From: Herbaspirillum sp. meg3
GTDB lineage: Bacteria > Pseudomonadota > Gammaproteobacteria > Burkholderiales > Burkholderiaceae_D
Reading direction: 5' to 3'
DNA length: 64,000 bases
NCBI RefSeq assembly: GCF_002257565.1
Contig: NZ_CP022736.1
Span: forward strand, 4,278,001-4,342,000
The notes beneath the pieces are model-generated. The model did not search any database. It was not told the origin of the DNA and saw only the letters and a list, made by a program, of their open reading frames with translations. Below, one piece after another: positions 34,786 through 42,111 of this stretch. The first letter of the stretch is position 1; every line of letters begins with the position of its first letter. The translations under genes were made by a program, and so were the position numbers.

Positions 34786-36030
34786 TCACCAATGACCGCT
34801 GTTGGCGGCGCGGCGCTCCATCTGTGTCGCCACTTCCCGTATGGCATCCATCAGTACGACCGCACCCGGCGACGGATGGCTTTCTTCCCGTTGCGTGATG
34901 CCGATGGTGCGCGAGGTGCGCGGCAGGTCAAAGTCCAGCACCTGCAACGCGTTGGAGTGAATTTCATACTCCAGCTGCTGCGCCGAGATCGCGGTGACCA
35001 TATCGCTGTGCAGCAGCAGGCCGCGCAAGATCGCGAGGTCGCTGGTCTCGACCACTTCAGTCGGCGCCGGCATGTCCTTGCGGCTCATCGACGATTCAAA
35101 CAGCGCACGCGCCGGCGTCCCCTTGCTCGACAAGATCCACTGCGCGCGCATCATGTCGTCAAGCGTCACCTTCGACTTCTGCGTCAGCGGATGACCGCGC
35201 CGCACGATCACCGACATCTTGTCTTCCAGCAACGGCTCGCCGTGCAGGTCGTTGGCGTATTCCGGCGGGCGCAATGCACCAAGGATGAAGTCAATGTCCC
35301 CCGCACGCAGACGTGCCGCCAGGCTATCGAAAGGCCCCTCGATGGTGGTGATGCGCAACTGCGGATGCGCGGCAATCACGCTGGCAATCGCGCGCGGCAA
35401 GATGGTCGTACGGCTTAAGGGCAATGCGCCGACAACCACACGGCCTTGCGTGGTTCCCTTGAGCGCCGAGATATCGGCCTCGGCGTGGCGCAGCTCTGCC
35501 AGCGCACGCTTGGCGCGAAACAGCAGCAAGGCGCCGGCTTCGGTCAGCAGCATGCCCTTGGGCGTGCGTTGAAACAAGGTCGCACCGAGACTGGTTTCCA
35601 GATCAGAGATGGAAGCGCTTACCGCCGGCTGAGTGATACCAAGCGCGTTGGCGACGGTTGGCATGTGATGCGATTCGGCCAGCTTGACGAAGATCTGCAG
35701 ACGACGCTCATTGAACAGCATCGACAAGATGGAAGTCTTCATCGCGCCTGTGGGCGTCTTGATCTTGCTATAGATTTCGTCGCGCGCCAGCTCAAATTCC
35801 TGCGCCGCCCTGCGTGCGCGAAACAGCAAGGTATTACCGAATACCGTCAGCAGCATGCCGCTGGATTTTCGTTCAAACAGGGACTCGCCGATAACCGTTT
35901 CAAGCTCGTGTACCGAGCGCGTGATTGCTGATTGCGCACGATACAGCGCATCAGCGGCGCGGGTGACGCTGCCCAGTTCGGCGACGGTGATGAAGGCGCG
36001 CAGATGACGCAGGCTTACGGTGGATGTCAT
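34786..36030 (-). CDS. LysR-type regulator with two helix-turn-helix domains
   Basis: 414 residues, about 110 longer than a usual LysR protein. Residues 6-65 form a LysR helix-turn-helix (LRHLRAFITVAELGSVTRAA, AITRSVHELE). Residues 108-165 form a second one (RLQIFVKLAESHHMPTVANA, AVSASISDLE, LFQRTPKGMLLTEAG). The effector domain starts near 195 (GRVVVGALPLSRTTILPRA). The two HTHs are clearly related, so they arose by duplication or fusion. It lies opposite the DUF1932-fdhA genes across 270 bp that contain motif copy C, so it is the prime candidate regulator of the three motif-bearing units. Confidence 0.88.
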   Translation of the reverse strand: MTSTVSLRHLRAFITVAELGSVTRAADALYRAQSAITRSVHELETVIGESLFERKSSGMLLTVFGNTLLFRARRAAQEFELARDEIYSKIKTPTGAMKTSILSMLFNERRLQIFVKLAESHHMPTVANALGITQPAVSASISDLETSLGATLFQRTPKGMLLTEAGALLLFRAKRALAELRHAEADISALKGTTQGRVVVGALPLSRTTILPRAIASVIAAHPQLRITTIEGPFDSLAARLRAGDIDFILGALRPPEYANDLHGEPLLEDKMSVIVRRGHPLTQKSKVTLDDMMRAQWILSSKGTPARALFESSMSRKDMPAPTEVVETSDLAILRGLLLHSDMVTAISAQQLEYEIHSNALQVLDFDLPRTSRTIGITQREESHPSPGAVVLMDAIREVATQMERRAANSGHW

Positions 36031-36150
36031 AGGAAGGAAGCGGCTCCGGGCGTTGCGGAATATGAATTTCCGATATCTTTTTTTCTAGGATGAAGGATAT
36101 GCGCGGTTTTGACAAGCTCGCATTGCCGCTGTGTGAAAAGACTTTTTCAG

Positions 36151-36199
36151 CTTATGCAATCAACATCATTTATTCCAGACCGATAAGAAGATTAGATGC
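36151..36199. promoter_or_regulatory. Shared regulatory motif, copy C (lysR/DUF1932 intergenic)
   Basis: CTTATGCAAT at 36151-36160 and, 20 bp on, CGATAAGAAGATTAGATGC, the reverse complement form of copy A. Both halves of copy A are thus present but rearranged. The site lies between the divergent lysR and DUF1932 genes, where a LysR protein usually binds. Confidence 0.6.
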
Positions 36200-36300
36200 C
36201 TCATCGGGTGATTTTGGGTGGTTGAAGCGATCGAATTCCCACAGAATCAGACGACTGCCCGGTTCGGTTACCGGGCGCTTCTTCCCTCGCGAAAAACATC

Positions 36301-37254
36301 ATGCCCATGGCAGCGTCCGATACCGCCCTCGTTTCTGTCTGCCTGATAGGCTACGGCGAAGCAGGCAAGATCCTGGCCCAAGGTTTGTCGGCGACCGGGC
36401 GCTATGCTGTCTCTGCGTATGACATCCTGTTCTCGGACGCTGCTAATCGGCCCATGCGTGAAGCTGCCGCTGCCGGCGTGACCTTGCATGACGACCTCAC
36501 TGTCGCCATCGCCGATGCCGATGTCATCATCTCCGCTGTCACCGCCAGCTCCGCACACGATGTCGTCGCCAGCGTCGCAGCGTCGATACGCGCCGGTCAA
36601 TTTTTCCTCGATATCAACTCCGTCTCACCGGCACTGAAACAGGAAAGCTACGCGCTACTCACAAGCCGCCGCGCGCGCTATGTCGAAGCTGCGGTAATGG
36701 CGTCCATTCCGCCTTACGGCATCGCCGTACCGATGCTGCTGGGAGGGCCACATGCCGCCGGTTTCATGGCACTGATGGCGCAGTCCGGCATGCAGATGAA
36801 GATCGCCTCCGAGAACATTGGGGTGGCGTCGGCCATCAAGATGTGCCGCAGCGTGATGATCAAGGGACTGGAGGCACTCACCGTTGAAAGCATGTTCACC
36901 GCGCGCCACTACGGTGTGGAGGAAGAAGTACTCGCCTCGCTGACAGAAACTTTTCCCGGTATCGACTGGCCGCGCCAGGCCGACTACCTCGTCTCCCGCG
37001 TCGTCCAGCATGGCCGCCGCCGCGCCGCTGAGATGCGCGAAGTCGCGCACACCGTTTCCGATGCGGGTCTGGCGCCATTGCTTTCGTCCGCCATCGCCGA
37101 ACGCCAGGACTGGCTGGCCGATCAGGTGCAGGCGGGCATCGTCGACAAACACAAAAAAAGCTGGCGCGAGGTCGCCGACCGTATTGCCGCAGTCTCGGCG
37201 ACAACGACAACAGCAACCGCAACCGAAATCAAGGTCTCGAAGAAGACGGCTTGA
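36301..37254 (+). CDS. NAD(P)-binding dehydrogenase with DUF1932 domain
   Basis: 317-residue protein of the 6-phosphogluconate/3-hydroxyisobutyrate dehydrogenase superfamily. The Rossmann motif is VCLIGYGEAGKILAQGL, followed by FFLDINSVSPALKQE and AAVMASIPPYG. The C-terminal helical part (SVMIKGLEALTVESMFTARH) matches the DUF1932 type. The Lys in SAIKMCRSVMIKGLE is where the catalytic Lys of the superfamily would lie. It precedes fdhA by 67 bp on the same strand. Oxidation of a hydroxy-acid intermediate is likely but the substrate is unknown. The last ~20 residues are Thr-rich. Confidence 0.8.
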   Translation: MPMAASDTALVSVCLIGYGEAGKILAQGLSATGRYAVSAYDILFSDAANRPMREAAAAGVTLHDDLTVAIADADVIISAVTASSAHDVVASVAASIRAGQFFLDINSVSPALKQESYALLTSRRARYVEAAVMASIPPYGIAVPMLLGGPHAAGFMALMAQSGMQMKIASENIGVASAIKMCRSVMIKGLEALTVESMFTARHYGVEEEVLASLTETFPGIDWPRQADYLVSRVVQHGRRRAAEMREVAHTVSDAGLAPLLSSAIAERQDWLADQVQAGIVDKHKKSWREVADRIAAVSATTTTATATEIKVSKKTA

Positions 37255-37321
37255 TCTGAGTTTTAACCATTCAGGTCGCAGATTTACAAGAGGGATTTAC
37301 CCATAACAAAGGAGATAGTTC

Positions 37322-38518
37322 ATGGAAGAAAATCGTGGTGTTGTTTATGTCGCGCACGGGCGCGTCGAAGTGCAGTCGATTCCTTTTCCCAAGTTCGACA
37401 ATCCGCAAGGGCGGAAGATCGAACACGGCGTCATCCTCAAGGTCGTGACCACCAACATCTGCGGCTCCGACCAGCACATGGTGCGCGGCCGCACAACCGC
37501 GCCATCTGGATTGGTGCTCGGGCACGAGATCACCGGTGAAGTGATCGAAGTCGGCAAAGACGTCGAAACGCTCAAAAAAGGTGACCTGGTTTCCGTCCCC
37601 TTCAACGTCGCCTGCGGCCGCTGCCGCACCTGCAAGGAGCAACACACCGGCGTCTGCCTCAGCGTCAACCCGGCGCGTGCAGGTGGCGCCTACGGCTACG
37701 TGGACATGGGTGGCTGGATCGGTGGACAGGCTGAATACGTCATGGTGCCCTACGCCGATTTCAACCTGCTGCGCTTTCCGGACAAAGACAAGGCCATGGA
37801 AAAGATCACCGACCTGACGTGCCTGTCCGACATCTTGCCGACCGGCTTCCATGGCGCCGTCACCGCAGGCGTCGGCCCAGGCTCGACCGTCTATGTCGCC
37901 GGCGCTGGTCCGGTCGGTTTGGCTGCAGCCGCATCGGCACGCTTGCTCGGCGCGGCAGTCGTCATCGTCGGCGACGTCAATGCCACGCGCCTGCAACATG
38001 CCCGCAGCGTCGGCTTCGAGACAGTCGACCTGTCGCAAGATGCGACGCTGGCGGATCAGATCGCCGCAATCCTCGGCGACTCGGAAGTGGACTGCGCCAT
38101 CGATTGCGTCGGCTTCGAAGCACGCGGCCACGGTCACAGCGGCTCGCAAGTCGAAGCACCGGCAACCGTGCTGAACTCCCTCATGGAAATCACCCGCGCC
38201 GCCGGACGCATCGGCATCCCCGGCCTCTACGTCACCGACGACCCGGGCGCCGTGGACACCGCAGCCAAACGCGGCAGCCTCAGCATCCGCCTGGGACTGG
38301 GATGGGCCAAGTCGCACAGCCTGCACACCGGCCAGACGCCAGTGATGAAATACAACCGCCAGCTCATGCAAGCCATCCTGTGGGACCGCCTGCACATCGC
38401 CGACATCGTCGGCGTGCAGGTGATCTCGCTGGATCAGGCGCCCAAGGGCTACGGCGAATTCGATGCGGGTGCGCCGAAGAAGTTTGTGATTGATCCGCAT
38501 GGCGCGTTGGCGGCGTAG
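37322..38518 (+). CDS. fdhA: Glutathione-independent formaldehyde dehydrogenase
   Basis: Zn-dependent medium-chain dehydrogenase oxidising formaldehyde to formate with NAD, 398 residues as in Pseudomonas PFDH. Catalytic Zn ligands lie in TTNICGSDQHMVRG and LGHEITGE. The structural Zn site is the four-Cys CGRCRTCKEQHTGVC. The NAD fold is VYVAGAGPVGLAAAASARL. AAAGGAGATAGTTC precedes the ATG. In this context it should remove formaldehyde set free by the Rieske O-demethylase (inference). It ends 112 bp before a strong bidirectional terminator. Confidence 0.93.
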   Translation: MEENRGVVYVAHGRVEVQSIPFPKFDNPQGRKIEHGVILKVVTTNICGSDQHMVRGRTTAPSGLVLGHEITGEVIEVGKDVETLKKGDLVSVPFNVACGRCRTCKEQHTGVCLSVNPARAGGAYGYVDMGGWIGGQAEYVMVPYADFNLLRFPDKDKAMEKITDLTCLSDILPTGFHGAVTAGVGPGSTVYVAGAGPVGLAAAASARLLGAAVVIVGDVNATRLQHARSVGFETVDLSQDATLADQIAAILGDSEVDCAIDCVGFEARGHGHSGSQVEAPATVLNSLMEITRAAGRIGIPGLYVTDDPGAVDTAAKRGSLSIRLGLGWAKSHSLHTGQTPVMKYNRQLMQAILWDRLHIADIVGVQVISLDQAPKGYGEFDAGAPKKFVIDPHGALAA

Positions 38519-38630
38519 GCTGCTTGGAAGCACCGGCAACGTGAGCAGGGTTCGCTTTCGCTGAACGCTGAGCAGCGCACATGACGGACGTCGTAACGAT
38601 GGCGAATGCGGCACATTACAACGGCAATAC

Positions 38631-38664
38631 AAAAAGGGCTTACGTTTTACCGTAAGCCCTTTTT
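38631..38664. terminator. Bidirectional terminator between fdhA and the serine hydrolase
   Basis: Perfect 14-bp arms AAAAAGGGCTTACG/CGTAAGCCCTTTTT with a 6-nt loop, T-rich on both strands. The genes converge on it. Almost the same hairpin recurs at 40052 and 52966 beside the tRNA-derived repeats. Confidence 0.9.
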
Positions 38665-38717
38665 ACTTGCCTGCCTTTGAGAAGAAGCCCCAAGTCTTCC
38701 CGCTCGCAGCTGCAATG

Positions 38718-39914
38718 TCAGTTCTTCGCCGCCGACAACGACGCCACGATGCTGCGGAAAGCGGCCACCGTCAACGCCTCATCCTGCTCCGCGCCGTGAT
38801 CGCTCAGCTTGACGATGACGGTATCGCTGACCGGATCGATGTAGACGTACTGCCCATGAATCCCGATCGCCGTGTAATCCTGCCCGTTGGTGGCACGACG
38901 CGGCAACCACCAGCCGCGACCATACGCAAAGTCTGCATCCGCCACACCGACCTGCTCCGGCCGCCGCATCCAGCTCTCCGGCAACACCGCTGTGCCGTTC
39001 GCCTGACCGCGCCGCAAATGCAGCAGACCAAAACGCGCAAAATCGATAGCACGCGCATTGATGCAGCAAAAACTCTTTTCCACCGCACCCGCATCGCTAT
39101 CCACACTCCAGCTCGCCGGATACTGCGCGCCCATCGGCTGCCACAGCTTGTCCTGCAGATAGCGCGTCAACGGCTCACCGGTCGCCACCGACAACACCAT
39201 CCCCAACAACAGATAGTCGATGCTGCGATAAACGAAGCCCTCGCCCGGCGTGAACTGCGTCGTCCCGAGTCCGCGCACGAATCGCTTGAGATCGGTGGTG
39301 ATGTACATGTAAGCGATCTGCGAAAACACGCTGTCGTATTTCTCATCGACGTGAATGCCGGAATGCATGTTGAGCAGGTCATTCACTTTCAGCACGTCGA
39401 ATTTCTCCGGCAGATACGGCAGATACTTGCGCACCGGATCGGACAGGGACAGTTTGCCTTCTTGCACGGCAATACCAGTCAGGTCGGACAGGATGGACTT
39501 GGCGACGGAGTAGGACGGAAAGACAGTTTCGCGTGTTGCACCGAGGGGGTAGAGTTCTTGTACCAACTGACCACGATGGATGACCAGCAAAGCGTCGGTG
39601 TGAGTCTGGCTGAGGAATTGAGCGAGGCCGAGCGTTGCACCATTGCGCCAGGCAACTTGCTGGGACAGAAATAGCGATGGTGAAGTCGATTCTGCGGGAG
39701 AGGAAGTTTGTAACGCTTGCGGGTTCGCACTCGCTACGAATGGCGCGCTATCGAAATAGACGTAGCTTTGTGAAAATGGTCGCAGCTCCAGAGCCAGGCC
39801 GAGTAACGCCGTTGGCGACGGCAGACGCAGTAAGCTTGTGACAGGCCAGGACAACCCCACCAGCAAGCTTAAGCCGGCGATGCAGTACAACGTGATCTTC
39901 TGGTATTTACGCAT
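38718..39914 (-). CDS. Serine beta-lactamase-like hydrolase (class C/esterase family)
   Basis: 398-residue membrane-anchored protein. A hydrophobic N-terminal segment (ITLYCIAGLSLLVGLSWPVT) is followed by a beta-lactamase/D-Ala-D-Ala carboxypeptidase-type domain. The Ser-x-x-Lys is in FPSYSVAKSIL. The expected Tyr motif is FVYRSIDYLLLG, and a His-Gly in IGIHGQYVYID stands where KTG would be. Such proteins are often esterases rather than antibiotic-degrading enzymes. It stands alone between two copies of the same terminator hairpin and is not linked to the catabolic genes. It is the last host gene before the prophage. Confidence 0.8.
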   Translation of the reverse strand: MRKYQKITLYCIAGLSLLVGLSWPVTSLLRLPSPTALLGLALELRPFSQSYVYFDSAPFVASANPQALQTSSPAESTSPSLFLSQQVAWRNGATLGLAQFLSQTHTDALLVIHRGQLVQELYPLGATRETVFPSYSVAKSILSDLTGIAVQEGKLSLSDPVRKYLPYLPEKFDVLKVNDLLNMHSGIHVDEKYDSVFSQIAYMYITTDLKRFVRGLGTTQFTPGEGFVYRSIDYLLLGMVLSVATGEPLTRYLQDKLWQPMGAQYPASWSVDSDAGAVEKSFCCINARAIDFARFGLLHLRRGQANGTAVLPESWMRRPEQVGVADADFAYGRGWWLPRRATNGQDYTAIGIHGQYVYIDPVSDTVIVKLSDHGAEQDEALTVAAFRSIVASLSAAKN

Positions 39915-40051
39915 TGTTTCCGTCTTGTGGCGTGTTGCTCGTTCACCGACAACACTGATGTCGCGGCAATGAAGCATGTGCCGCATCGATAGCGACATCT
40001 TCAGAAACAGCATTAAACACTATTTCAAACTGACGCAGAACACCCAAACAA

Positions 40052-40083
40052 AAAAGGGCTTACGTTTGACCGTAAGCCCTTCT
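40052..40083. terminator. tRNA-linked terminator, left (attL) copy
   Basis: AAGGGCTTACG/CGTAAGCCCTT hairpin with a T-rich tail on the minus strand, 2 bp left of the 53-bp repeat. This was probably the original terminator of the tRNA-Ile2 gene before insertion. Confidence 0.8.
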
Positions 40084-40085
40084 GA

Positions 40086-40138
40086 ATTGCTGGTGGCCCC
40101 CCCGTGAGTCGAACACGGCACCAACGGATTATGAGTCC
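40086..40138. repeat. attL: direct repeat of the tRNA-Ile2 3' half
   Basis: 53 bp identical to 52999-53051, covering the 3' half of tRNA-Ile2 from the CCA end to the anticodon loop. The 5' half of the tRNA is missing here. It marks the left end of the integrated element. Confidence 0.93.
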
Positions 40139-40262
40139 TATTCAACATCTAACATTCAGCAACCATAGCTCACTATGCTTGCCTCTATGTCGCATTGAAT
40201 AACAATGAACACCATCCAATCACATCGCCGTTGATCCTCTGTTGAACCAATACTATATATGC

Positions 40263-40760
40263 TCAGTTACGATCAGAGGGCCGAACATATTCCTGCAAAG
40301 CAGTCTCGAGATTGGCAAAATCACAAGACAATTTTACGTAAAAAGGGTTTTTGTCTGTACAGACAAGCTTATAGAGTTTCGTTGTCTTATCGACAATCTC
40401 ATCTCTCTGAGTTTTAATAAACTCCAATTGCTTTTGCAGCATTCGTTGATATTTTGGATCCTCCTTAGTCAGATCCAATTCCACGACGACATCGTCAGTC
40501 ACAGGAATCATATTGCTTAGCTGAATCATTCCAAGCTTGTTTGCTGGATTTCCGCGCTCATGCAATTTCATTATTGCCGGGCTATTTTTAAATCCATCTT
40601 GCTTGGGCTTATATGAGGTTAATGGCGCCAAATATTTGCAACCGTTGATCTCTATCACTACGCCAACATACGGCCGCTTCCCTCCGTAGTTCTCGGGAAC
40701 GTTTTTGTCTACCCCCCGGAGATGCGCTATATATTCGTTTTTTACTGTATAGAATCGCAT
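40263..40760 (-). CDS. toxN: Type III toxin ToxN/AbiQ family endoribonuclease
   Basis: 165-residue toxin (ToxN and AbiQ are ~170). The N terminus MRFYTVKNEYIAHLRGVD, then KRPYVGVVIEINGCKYLAPL with TS next, where ToxN has active-site Thr/Ser, and KLHERGNPANKLGMIQLSNM and YQRMLQKQLEFIK match remembered ToxN from Pectobacterium. The family cuts RNA and is inhibited by a small repeat RNA; activation on phage infection causes abortive infection (established). A terminator and the antitoxin repeats stand just upstream, the canonical order. The start at 40760 is chosen because it begins the family motif; a frame to 40841 would run through the repeats. Confidence 0.92.
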   Translation of the reverse strand: MRFYTVKNEYIAHLRGVDKNVPENYGGKRPYVGVVIEINGCKYLAPLTSYKPKQDGFKNSPAIMKLHERGNPANKLGMIQLSNMIPVTDDVVVELDLTKEDPKYQRMLQKQLEFIKTQRDEIVDKTTKLYKLVCTDKNPFYVKLSCDFANLETALQEYVRPSDRN

Positions 40761-40774
40761 AATTTCTTTCGAGC

Positions 40775-40804
40775 AAAAAAAAAGTGGCTTTCGCCACTTT
40801 TTAG
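40775..40804 (-). terminator. Terminator between toxI and toxN
   Basis: On the minus strand AAAGTGGC-GAAA-GCCACTTT is followed by a T-run, 14 bp before toxN. In type III systems this leaky terminator sets the excess of antitoxin RNA over toxin mRNA (established). Confidence 0.9.
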
Positions 40805-40947
40805 TTTTGTACTTAACGGGGTACAAAGCCCATTTTTTCAAGCTCGCACTTAGTGGTAGCGATTCACCTTTGTTTCAAGTTCGCACTTAATGGTAGCGAA
40901 TCACCTTTTTTTCAAGTTCGCACTTAACGGTAGCGAATCACCTTTAT
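40800..40947 (-). ncRNA. toxI: ToxI antitoxin RNA repeats
   Basis: Three tandem 37-bp units at 40837-40873, 40874-40910 and 40911-40947, sense core AAAGGTGATTCGCTACC then TTAAGTGCGAACTTGAAA. A degenerate fourth unit at 40800-40836 keeps CGTTAAGT and the A-rich end. Units differ at only a few positions. Repeat length (34-39 nt in known systems), location upstream of toxN and the promoter immediately before the first unit identify the antitoxin. ToxN should cut at the A-rich junctions to yield ~37-nt pseudoknot RNAs (inference from family). Confidence 0.9.
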
Positions 40948-40951
40948 TGAA

Positions 40952-40980
40952 ATGCTACCCCAATCTAACCGACTTGTCAA
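40952..40980 (-). promoter_or_regulatory. Promoter of toxIN
   Basis: On the minus strand TTGACA, a 17-bp spacer and TAGCAT. The start of transcription would fall a few bases before or at the first ToxI repeat. It lies 24 bp after the end of the beta-family gene. Confidence 0.8.
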
Positions 40981-41004
40981 TTGAGCGAAAGCTGACGAGA
41001 GCTA

Positions 41005-42093
41005 TTAGCGAGTAAGCGTTGCGACATGCCGCTGAAATTCAAATATTTCTGCAAGCACCGCCTCCAAATGATGATTTGTATCGATTGCAATCCAATCACC
41101 AGCATTACCCTTAAACACTAAATTTGCACAATCTTGAATACGCTGATCGCCCCAACTAAACGCCGGCCCCATGTAGTGACCCGACGCAATCAGGTATTGA
41201 GCCAAGGCATGCGTCTGCGCACCTTTCGGGGGAACCTGAATTGAGTGACCGCGTACAACCAAATAACGATTCGTCAGGGTATAACGAATCTTACCATTCA
41301 TGTTTGGCGCAATCACATCCTCTTCACCACTGGGATTACGAATACCGTAGTCTCCGAAAATGATATCTGTATTGCGGCGCTCCGCGCAGATCGACTTCCA
41401 AAGCACGGCTTCTCGGCGCTCAACAAATCCAGCGGAATTAATTTTTTTCACCGCTTGATTTACCGTTGTAGGCAGCGAGCAACCGGCAACCACAATTCCA
41501 CCGAATCCGATGGGTTCAAGCAACGTAAGTGCATCCGTCACAAGCGGCATCAAATCCACTACAGCAGAATGAAAAATATCACCAAGATCAACCACAACAA
41601 AGCAATGCGACGGGACTATGGCCAAACGATCCATAAGTTCGTCCAGCTTATCCATGAAGTAATCAGGATCACCGACATCCTCCAGGGCATCCTTTTCCAA
41701 GCGAATACAAAATCTCTTTTGTCCCTCTTCGCTCAGTCCCGCTAACGCACGTTGATATTCTGGGTCGTCCCAACGATCATAAGACGCCACAGCACTAGCT
41801 GGAACACCAAGCATAGAGAGCTGCGAGCAAGCATACGCAAGAACATGCTCTCCGTTTTCCGCCTGAGCGTTAGGCTTCCATTTAGGGATATCAACAAACA
41901 CCTGCCCACCAGTCCAAGCCGATGAGATCAGAAAGGCTAGTTTATCCAAGTGATCCATCGCAGCGACGCCATCTTTCTGACGATGCAAATCAAAAAGTGG
42001 CAAAACCTTGCTAACAGACCGCGTCGACAGCTTCTCAAGTGCCTTCAATTCACCTGGCTTCGCTTTTAAAATCGGGACATATTGGGGATTCAT
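41005..42093 (-). CDS. 'Beta' family protein (phage T4 beta-like)
   Basis: 362-residue cytoplasmic protein that begins MNPQYVPILKAKPGELKALE, as in the 'beta family' group named after a T4 protein. KVLPLFDLHR, VFVDIPKW, CFVVVDLGDI and GGIVVAGCSLP suggest a TIM-barrel-like alternation of strands and helices. FGDYGIRNPSGEED and RGHSIQVPPKGAQTHALA are other family-like segments. The biochemical role of the family is unknown to me. It starts 18 bp after the HigA-ImmA gene and forms the third cistron of that operon. Such proteins are frequent in phage and defence regions. Confidence 0.65.
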   Translation of the reverse strand: MNPQYVPILKAKPGELKALEKLSTRSVSKVLPLFDLHRQKDGVAAMDHLDKLAFLISSAWTGGQVFVDIPKWKPNAQAENGEHVLAYACSQLSMLGVPASAVASYDRWDDPEYQRALAGLSEEGQKRFCIRLEKDALEDVGDPDYFMDKLDELMDRLAIVPSHCFVVVDLGDIFHSAVVDLMPLVTDALTLLEPIGFGGIVVAGCSLPTTVNQAVKKINSAGFVERREAVLWKSICAERRNTDIIFGDYGIRNPSGEEDVIAPNMNGKIRYTLTNRYLVVRGHSIQVPPKGAQTHALAQYLIASGHYMGPAFSWGDQRIQDCANLVFKGNAGDWIAIDTNHHLEAVLAEIFEFQRHVATLTR

Positions 42094-42111
42094 GCGTTGC
42101 TCCTAAATTAC

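Noticed and set aside
38718..39914. Serine beta-lactamase-like gene as an antibiotic-resistance gene.
   Set aside because: The expected Tyr and KTG-like motifs deviate, and the family is mostly esterases and peptidases; no resistance context.
40800..40947. Tandem repeats as a CRISPR array.
   Set aside because: The 37-bp units abut with no spacers, no cas genes are present, and a ToxN gene follows.
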